From NCBI GenBank assembly GCA_044361365.1, contig JBIKIW010000043.1:1-12307 (forward strand): a stretch of DNA of 12,307 nucleotides, written 5' to 3'. The DNA comes from JBIKIW01 sp044361365 (GTDB taxonomy: Bacteria; Patescibacteriota; JACMRA01). The translations under genes were made by a program, and so were the position numbers. Below the pieces are notes generated by a model that searched no databases, was not told where the DNA came from, and saw only the letters and a program-made list of their open reading frames with translations. Below are positions 6,890-12,307 of the stretch, piece after piece (the stretch's first letter is position 1; every line of letters begins with the position of its first letter).

Positions 6890-6963
6890 AAGCTAATTAA
6901 AAAATCTAGTTTAAGCTTTTTTCTCTTTTTTAAACAAAATAAATCTAACCCTCAAACTCCTTT

Positions 6964-9900
6964 ATGCCATACGTAGCTATTCCAAATAACCTCAAAAAAG
7001 TTGATTCTGTAAGTCTTGAACTAATGTCTTCAGAAGAAATGTTGAAGATGAGTTATGGTGAAGTCCTAACATCAGAAACTATCAACTATAGAACAGGAGC
7101 TCCTCAAATGAACGGTCTTTTTTGTCAGGCAATTTTCGGACCAGTTAAGGATTGGGAATGTGCTTGTGGAAAGTATAAGCGTTATCGATATGCTGGAGTA
7201 ATTTGTGATAAATGTGGAGTTGAAGTAACTCATTCTTCAGTTCGAAGAGAGCGAATGGGACATATCAGTCTTGCAGCTCCTACAATTCACCCATGGTTTT
7301 TAAGGGTTATTCCTTCCAGAGTCGCTCTTTTACTAGACATGAAATCTACAGATTTAAGTAGAGTTGCGTATTTTTCAGCCTACGTAATCACTGAAATCAA
7401 CGAAGAAATGAGACAAGAATATTTGGCTAAGATTGATCAAGAGGGTGAAAATCGTATCAAAAATACTAAAGTTGATTATGATAATAAGTTTCAAGATTTA
7501 TCGAGACAATATCAAATCGATAAATCTGCTGGTAAAATTGATAAAGAAGCTCTTAAAACCAAATATGAAACTGACAAAGAGATCTTAAAGTCTCAACAAG
7601 CTGAAATGATAGCTAAGATTGAAACCATTGCCGAGGTTGCTAAGAAAGAGCTAGTTTCTATAAAATACAAAGATGTTGTAACTGAGGTTTTATATCAAGA
7701 AATGGCTCAAAAATTTGGTCCCGTAATTCGAGCAGGAATCGGAGCTGAAGCTATCGACAATCTTTTGAAAAATATCAACCTTGAGGCAGAATATGCTGAA
7801 TTAAAAGAAAGGCTTGCTGAAACTAAAGGTCAAACTAAGAAAAAAATTGCTAAGAGGTTAAAGCTAATCAAGTACTTTATTACAAACAAAACTCGTCCAG
7901 AGTGGATGATTTTAAAGAGAGTAATGGTATTGCCTCCAGATCTTAGACCAATGTTACAATTGGATGGTGGTAGATTTGCTGCTTCTGATTTAAATGAGCT
8001 ATATAGAAGATTGATCAATCGTAACAATCGACTGCGAAAACTTATTCAAATTGGAGCTCCTGAAGTAATTTTACGTAATGAAAAGAGAATGCTTCAAGAA
8101 GCTGTAGAAGCTTTGATTGATAATTCTGCTAGAAATGGTCGTCAAGTTATGGCTTCAACTGGAGTTAAAAGACCGTTGAAATCTTTAACTGATATTTTAA
8201 AAGGAAAACAAGGTCGATTTAGACAGAATCTTCTTGGAAAACGTGTAGATTATTCAGGTCGTTCTGTAATTATCATCGGACCAAGTCTAAAATTGGACCA
8301 ATGTGGACTACCAAAAGAAATGGCTTTAGAGTTATTCAAACCGTTTTTGATTGGTCGTATTATTAGTAAATCTGATCAAGGATTGTTACCCGAAGAATTA
8401 CAAGCTTTTAACGTACACTCTGCTAGAAGATTAATCGAGAGTAAGATTCCCTTGGTTTATGACATTTTAGATGAAGTTATTCAGGATAAATACGTTCTTC
8501 TAAACCGTGCTCCTACTTTACACAGACTTTCTTTCTTGGCATTCAAACCTACTTTAGTTGAAGGAAAAGCCATTCGCTTACACCCTTTGGCTTGTCAGGC
8601 TTTCAATGCCGACTTTGACGGAGATCAGATGGCAGTTCACTTACCAATAACAGTAAAAGGGCAAGAAGAAGCTAGAGATTTGATGGTTTCGACTAAAAAT
8701 TTACTCAAACCTGCAAGTGGAGAAATCATTATGGGAGGAGGTTATCAAGATATTGTTTTAGGTTGTTATTATCTAACTAAAAATCCAAAACCAGCCGAAG
8801 GTAACCCTAAGTTTTTTGCGACCCCTGATGAAGTAATGATGGCTTTAGAAAACGGACGAGTACAAATTCAAGAACCAATTTTAGCTAGAATGACTAAAAA
8901 AGGTAAGACAGAGATGGTAGAAACTACCCCTGGTAGAATTATTTTCAATAGCTGTTTCCCTAAAGAGTACAAATTTATTAATGAAATGACAGACAAAAAA
9001 GTCTATCAAAAAGTTATTAACGAAGCTTATTTTGAGCTTGGAGCTGAAATCATGGCTGAGGTTTTAAACAACATTAAAAACTTAGCTTTTAGATATGCTA
9101 CAGAGTCTGGAATTTCTTTGTCTTTTGCAGACTTCACCATCCCACAAGAAAAATATGCTTTATTAGATGCTTCTCGAACTAAAGTTAGCGATATTCAAGA
9201 TTTTTACGACAAAGGAATGATGTCTGTAAATGACAGACATAAACAGATTGTCTCTGTTTGGAGAGACTCTTCAGATAAAATTTCAGATATGGCTGTAAAG
9301 TCTTTAGATGATGAAGGGAATGTAGGGATGATGATTAAATCTGGAGCGAGGGGGAATGTTTCTCAGCTAAACTTGATGGTTGGTATTAGAGGTTTATCAG
9401 TTACTGCTGGAGGTCATATCATCGAATTACCAGCCCAACACGGATACTTAGAGGGATTAACTGGTTTGGAGTACTTTATTGGTATGAAAGGTCACCGTAA
9501 AGGACAGGCCGATCTTTCCCTAAAAACAGCCGATGCGGGTTACTTGACCAGAAGGTTGGTAGATGCTGCTCAGAATTTAATTATCATGGCAGACGATTGT
9601 GGTGCTGATGAAGGAATTTTGATTACTGAACCCCAAAATGGTTATGGAAACGGGCTTTGGGAAGTTCCAAATGGTAAAGCTTATGGAAGGTATTTATTAA
9701 AGGATGTTGTTGTTGATGGTAAGGTTGCTGCAAAAAGATCAGATCTTCTAAATCAAGTATTAATTGAGAAATTAAAGAATTTAGGCGTCAAAGAACTATG
9801 GGTTAGATCAAGTACTAAGTGTATTTTACCAAGAGGAATTTGTCAGCAATGTTATGGTATTGACTTTAGTACTCACAGACCTGTTGAATCTGGTGTACCA

Positions 9901-10929
9901 GTGGGTATAATCGGAGCTCAAAGTTTGGGAGAAAATAGTACTCAGCTTACGATGAATCAAGGAAAACACACTGGAGGAGTTGTTTTAAAAGCCGACATCA
10001 CTCAAGGTTTGGCACGTGTAGAAGAAGTGTTTGAGGGTAGAATTCCTAAATATGCTGCTCCAATTTCATATATTGATGGTATTGTAGAAAATATTGCAGG
10101 TAGTTTAGAAAGTGGATTTAATGTTAAAATTTCTAGTCACAAATCTATCAATGCGTTACCTTACAATGTAGAAAATGACCAACTTTTAGTTGGTTCTGGA
10201 TCTACAGTAAATAACAAAGATACCTTGCTTATAAAAGCCAATGGTGAAATCGTAAGGTCTGGATTTAATGGGGTTATGGAAGTTGATGGAAGTCAATTAG
10301 TAATTCGTCAGTCTGGAAATGAGGTTTTGGAAGTAGATACCATTCCTGGTTTTTACTTAAATGTTAAAAAAGGTGATATTATTAAAAAAGGTCACCCGTT
10401 TACAGAAGGTCCTATAGATTTGCAAGAACTCTTAGATCTAGTCGGCATTGATGCTGTTCAGAACTACATTGTGGAAGAATTGAGAGGAATCTATGTGGCC
10501 AATGGTATTACTGTAAACGAAAAACACATTGAGGTGATTATCCGCCAAATGTGTAATCGTGTTCAAGTTATCGATTCAGGTGATGCTGATTTTGTTCCTG
10601 GAGATTTAGTAAGATTGCCAGTAATTCTTGAAATTAACAAAGGTTTAGCCGATCAGGGTCTAAAAATAGCTACTTTCAAGAGAGTTGTAACAGGTATTTC
10701 AAAATCTTCTTTATCTACAGAATCATTCTTATCTGCTGCCTCTTTCCAAGAAACTTCTAAAGTTTTGGTAGAAGCAGTTGTTAGTGGACGAAAAGACTAT
10801 CTTTTAGGATTAAAGGAAAATGTTATCCTCGGACAACTAATACCTGCAGGAACTGGCTTTAACCAAACTAGAGTAGAAAAAGCCGCCACACAAGTTGAAC
10901 AAGATTTCAGTGAAGGCGAAGATATCTAA
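6964..10929 (+). CDS. rpoC: DNA-directed RNA polymerase subunit beta'
   Basis: RpoC forms the clamp, bridge helix, trigger loop and half of the active centre of RNA polymerase. At 1321 aa the protein is full length for a bacterium. Zinc site 1 is Cys66, Cys68, Cys81 and Cys84. A charged, probably coiled-coil insert covers about 144-230. The clamp segment GRFRQNLLGKRVDYSGRSV starts at 417. The catalytic NADFDGDQM is at 548-556, with Mg-binding Asp550, Asp552 and Asp554. The bridge helix carries GHRKG (843-847) where most bacteria have GARKG. Zinc site 2 is Cys879, Cys953, Cys960 and Cys963. The trigger loop reads TQLTMNQGKHTGG (993-1005), unlike the usual TQLTMRTFHIGG. The block ITQGLARVEEVFE follows directly, with no large insertion. 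The start is ATG at 6964, giving the usual N-terminus; the sequence before it is pyrimidine-rich and has no Shine-Dalgarno sequence. rpoB is not upstream. rpsA follows after 43 bp. Confidence 0.99.
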   Translation: MPYVAIPNNLKKVDSVSLELMSSEEMLKMSYGEVLTSETINYRTGAPQMNGLFCQAIFGPVKDWECACGKYKRYRYAGVICDKCGVEVTHSSVRRERMGHISLAAPTIHPWFLRVIPSRVALLLDMKSTDLSRVAYFSAYVITEINEEMRQEYLAKIDQEGENRIKNTKVDYDNKFQDLSRQYQIDKSAGKIDKEALKTKYETDKEILKSQQAEMIAKIETIAEVAKKELVSIKYKDVVTEVLYQEMAQKFGPVIRAGIGAEAIDNLLKNINLEAEYAELKERLAETKGQTKKKIAKRLKLIKYFITNKTRPEWMILKRVMVLPPDLRPMLQLDGGRFAASDLNELYRRLINRNNRLRKLIQIGAPEVILRNEKRMLQEAVEALIDNSARNGRQVMASTGVKRPLKSLTDILKGKQGRFRQNLLGKRVDYSGRSVIIIGPSLKLDQCGLPKEMALELFKPFLIGRIISKSDQGLLPEELQAFNVHSARRLIESKIPLVYDILDEVIQDKYVLLNRAPTLHRLSFLAFKPTLVEGKAIRLHPLACQAFNADFDGDQMAVHLPITVKGQEEARDLMVSTKNLLKPASGEIIMGGGYQDIVLGCYYLTKNPKPAEGNPKFFATPDEVMMALENGRVQIQEPILARMTKKGKTEMVETTPGRIIFNSCFPKEYKFINEMTDKKVYQKVINEAYFELGAEIMAEVLNNIKNLAFRYATESGISLSFADFTIPQEKYALLDASRTKVSDIQDFYDKGMMSVNDRHKQIVSVWRDSSDKISDMAVKSLDDEGNVGMMIKSGARGNVSQLNLMVGIRGLSVTAGGHIIELPAQHGYLEGLTGLEYFIGMKGHRKGQADLSLKTADAGYLTRRLVDAAQNLIIMADDCGADEGILITEPQNGYGNGLWEVPNGKAYGRYLLKDVVVDGKVAAKRSDLLNQVLIEKLKNLGVKELWVRSSTKCILPRGICQQCYGIDFSTHRPVESGVPVGIIGAQSLGENSTQLTMNQGKHTGGVVLKADITQGLARVEEVFEGRIPKYAAPISYIDGIVENIAGSLESGFNVKISSHKSINALPYNVENDQLLVGSGSTVNNKDTLLIKANGEIVRSGFNGVMEVDGSQLVIRQSGNEVLEVDTIPGFYLNVKKGDIIKKGHPFTEGPIDLQELLDLVGIDAVQNYIVEELRGIYVANGITVNEKHIEVIIRQMCNRVQVIDSGDADFVPGDLVRLPVILEINKGLADQGLKIATFKRVVTGISKSSLSTESFLSAASFQETSKVLVEAVVSGRKDYLLGLKENVILGQLIPAGTGFNQTRVEKAATQVEQDFSEGEDI

Positions 10930-10932
10930 TTC

Positions 10933-10962
10933 TTGACAAAGACTAATAAAAAACAATCTAAT
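10933..10962 (+). promoter_or_regulatory. Promoter of rpsA in the rpoC-rpsA gap
   Basis: A consensus -35, TTGACA (10933-10938), starts 4 nt after the rpoC stop. TCTAAT (10957-10962) follows at an 18-nt spacer. Transcription would begin around 10969, leaving about 4 nt before the ATG at 10973. Such an mRNA is effectively leaderless. rpsA may also be read from rpoC transcripts, since no terminator separates the two genes. Confidence 0.55.
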
Positions 10963-10972
10963 TATATATAAT

Positions 10973-12142
10973 ATGGCTCAAACAATCGAAGGTCAGCCGA
11001 CCATGAAAGACTTATTACAAAGAGTGTCTTCTCAAGATCAAATCAAACCTGGAGATCAAATCAAAGGAAAAATTATCTTTTTAGCTAAAAATCAATGTTT
11101 AATCGATATTGAAAATGTTGGTTTAGGAGTTGTTCGTGGACGAGAATTATACAACGAAGACTTCTTATCCAAGCTTAAAATCGGTGAAGAAATCGAAGCG
11201 ATCGTAATTGAATTAGATAATGAAATTGGCATGTTAGAGCTTAGCTTTAGAGCCATTGGAAAAGACAAAACTTGGGAAGAAATTCAAAAAGCTTTTGATG
11301 ACAAAGAAATCGTTGAAGCTAAAATCAGAGATGCAAACAGAGGTGGATTTTTGGTTAAAGTTAAGGGAGTTGATGGATTTTTACCAGCTTCTTTACTTGC
11401 CCCAGCTCATGCTATTAAAAACGTTAGTATTGAAGACAATAGTTTGGTGAGTCAAATGAAAAAATATGTAGGGCAGTCTTTTAAAGTTAAAATTATTAAC
11501 GTTAACTTAGAAAATGAAAGTTTAATCTTATCTGAAAAATCAGTTAGTGATGAAATTGCCAAGATCAAATTACAAAAATACCAAGTCGGACAATCTATAG
11601 ATGGTGAAATTGTCGGAGTTGTAGATTTTGGTGTTTTCGTACGATTTGATGGTGATTTAGAAGGCTTAATTCACATTTCTGAAATGGCCTGGAAAAAAGT
11701 TGAAGATCCTCGTAAAGATTACAAAATTGGTCAAAAAGTAACTGCTAAAATTATAGAAGTAGATGCAGAAAATAGAATTAATTTATCCATTAAACAGCTA
11801 CAGGAGAATCCTTGGTCAGCTTTCTCTCAAAAAGCTAAACCTGGAGACAAATTTAGAGGTACTGTTGTTAAAATTGTTTCATATGGAGCCATTATAGTAA
11901 ACGACCATGACATTCAAGGTCTTTGCCATATTAGCCAAATCAGCGAAGAAATGCTAGAAAGTCCAGCTAAAATTCACGAAATTTTGAAAATTGGTGAAGT
12001 TAAAGACTTTACTGTTTTAAGTTTAGAGTCAGACGAAAAATTATACCTTACAATGCTTGACTTTTCTAAGGCTCAACAGATTCAAAAATCAGTAATGTCT
12101 CGAAAATCTGAAGATTCAGAATCCAAAGAAGACCAAGAATAA
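10973..12142 (+). CDS. rpsA: Ribosomal protein S1, four S1 domains
   Basis: S1 binds mRNA on the small ribosomal subunit and helps start translation of messages with weak or no Shine-Dalgarno sequences. The 389-residue protein has four OB-fold S1 repeats at about 24-94, 112-188, 205-275 and 290-364. The third is the most canonical, with VVDFGVFVRF (217-226) and GLIHISEMAW (231-240). The second has NRGGFLVKVKGVDGFLPAS (122-140), the pattern of the S1 domain after the two ribosome-binding repeats in E. coli. The C-terminus (about 365-389) is a charged, Ser/Glu-rich tail, probably disordered. E. coli S1 has six repeats; four-repeat forms occur in many other bacteria. The ATG at 10973 gives an N-terminal extension of about 20 residues; Met11 is an alternative start. 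No Shine-Dalgarno sequence precedes it. It lies 43 bp after rpoC on the same strand, with its own promoter in the gap. Confidence 0.94.
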   Translation: MAQTIEGQPTMKDLLQRVSSQDQIKPGDQIKGKIIFLAKNQCLIDIENVGLGVVRGRELYNEDFLSKLKIGEEIEAIVIELDNEIGMLELSFRAIGKDKTWEEIQKAFDDKEIVEAKIRDANRGGFLVKVKGVDGFLPASLLAPAHAIKNVSIEDNSLVSQMKKYVGQSFKVKIINVNLENESLILSEKSVSDEIAKIKLQKYQVGQSIDGEIVGVVDFGVFVRFDGDLEGLIHISEMAWKKVEDPRKDYKIGQKVTAKIIEVDAENRINLSIKQLQENPWSAFSQKAKPGDKFRGTVVKIVSYGAIIVNDHDIQGLCHISQISEEMLESPAKIHEILKIGEVKDFTVLSLESDEKLYLTMLDFSKAQQIQKSVMSRKSEDSESKEDQE

Positions 12143-12155
12143 CCAAAAACTACAA

Positions 12156-12201
12156 TAGTTAGTATTTCTAAAGAACTAGCCTAGTTAGCAAACACTAACT
12201 A
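12156..12201. repeat. Competing inverted repeats downstream of rpsA
   Basis: TAGTTAG occurs twice (12156-12162 and 12182-12188) and its complement CTAACTA once (12195-12201), so two exclusive hairpins are possible. The near one is a 7-bp stem with the loop CAAACA. The far one is an 8-bp stem using TAGTTAGT (12156-12163) and ACTAACTA (12194-12201). A third pairing, AACTAG (12174-12179) with CTAGTT (12181-12186), overlaps the near hairpin. No good T-tract follows, so an ordinary intrinsic terminator is not supported. The element may mark the end of the rpsA transcript. Confidence 0.45.
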
Positions 12202-12265
12202 AACTAATTTCTATGATATACAGATAAAGATTAAGCAATTACAATTTAAAAAAAATAATTCATCA

Positions 12266-12294
12266 TTTTTGTGTAGATATAGACGCTACAAAAA
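12266..12294. repeat. Hairpin-forming inverted repeat near the right edge
   Basis: TTTT-G-TGTAG (12267-12276) can pair with CTACAAAAA (12286-12294), with one bulged G and a 9-nt loop. An A8 run (12248-12255) lies just upstream. Reading on either strand gives no convincing gene in the last 165 bp, so this may belong to the control region of a gene beyond the window. Confidence 0.25.
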
Positions 12295-12307
12295 CAAGTC
12301 AGTTAAT

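Noticed and set aside
7830..8027. Minus-strand open frame inside rpoC
   Set aside because: It is antisense to a conserved part of rpoC and has no features of its own.
10967..10972. Perfect TATAAT touching the rpsA ATG
   Set aside because: It is 28 nt from the TTGACA box and transcription from it would start inside the coding region. TCTAAT at 10957-10962 fits better.
11256..11450. Alternative-frame open frame inside rpsA
   Set aside because: The overlapping S1 repeats are unmistakable; this frame is Lys/Leu-rich, as expected from shifted AT-rich coding DNA.
1..12307. UGA recoded as glycine, as in Gracilibacteria and Absconditabacteria
   Set aside because: No intact gene uses UGA as a stop, which raised the question, but no in-frame UGA appears within 1321 codons of rpoC or the other genes. 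Glycine is coded by GGN, so the standard code suffices.
1..12307. CRISPR array, tRNA or rRNA gene, or insertion sequence
   Set aside because: No regularly spaced repeats, no cloverleaf or rRNA signature and no transposase or terminal repeats were found on either strand.

Overview
The window looks like a chromosomal segment of a low-GC bacterium, most probably a member of the Candidate Phyla Radiation (Patescibacteria). The evidence is indirect. The essential genes rpoC and rpsA sit beside short membrane-anchored proteins of types common in that group (a DsbA-like thioredoxin with a Lys-rich tail, a C39-like peptidase). There is a hexokinase of the eukaryote-like fold. No start codon has a convincing Shine-Dalgarno sequence, and intergenic DNA is very AT-rich. 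The standard code fits: no in-frame UGA interrupts any gene, and all seven intact genes end in UAA or UAG. The lineage is inferred, not proven.

Layout. Positions 1-1712 hold a possible minus-strand gene start at the left edge and a decayed CopB-type copper P-type ATPase. The ATPase has lost its N-terminus, an internal piece carrying the hinge GDGxND motif, and its reading frame near the 3' end. Positions 1797-4001 hold, on the minus strand, a membrane-anchored DsbA-like oxidoreductase followed by a hexokinase-family sugar kinase. A 110-bp divergent promoter region separates them from a compact plus-strand operon at 4112-6740. This operon encodes a membrane-anchored C39-family peptidase, a class I SAM methyltransferase resembling Trm9/ALKBH8, and a family 2 glycosyltransferase.

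From 6741 the window turns to core gene expression. A 223-bp leader carries a promoter, an inverted repeat and a clear intrinsic terminator. It is followed by rpoC (RNA polymerase beta' subunit, 1321 aa). After a 43-bp gap containing a good TTGACA promoter comes a four-domain ribosomal protein S1. rpoB is not next to rpoC, which is unusual for bacteria. The last 165 bp hold repeated TAGTTAG/CTAACTA inverted repeats and no gene.

Working together. The DsbA-like protein and the C39-like peptidase both have a basic cytoplasmic tail, one membrane helix and an outward-facing catalytic domain. Their genes share one divergent control region, so they may act together at the cell surface. RpoC and S1 are transcription and translation partners. 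The most noteworthy points are the altered trigger loop of RpoC, the separation of rpoC from rpoB behind a terminator, the apparently leaderless starts, and the atypical phosphate-1 loop of the hexokinase.
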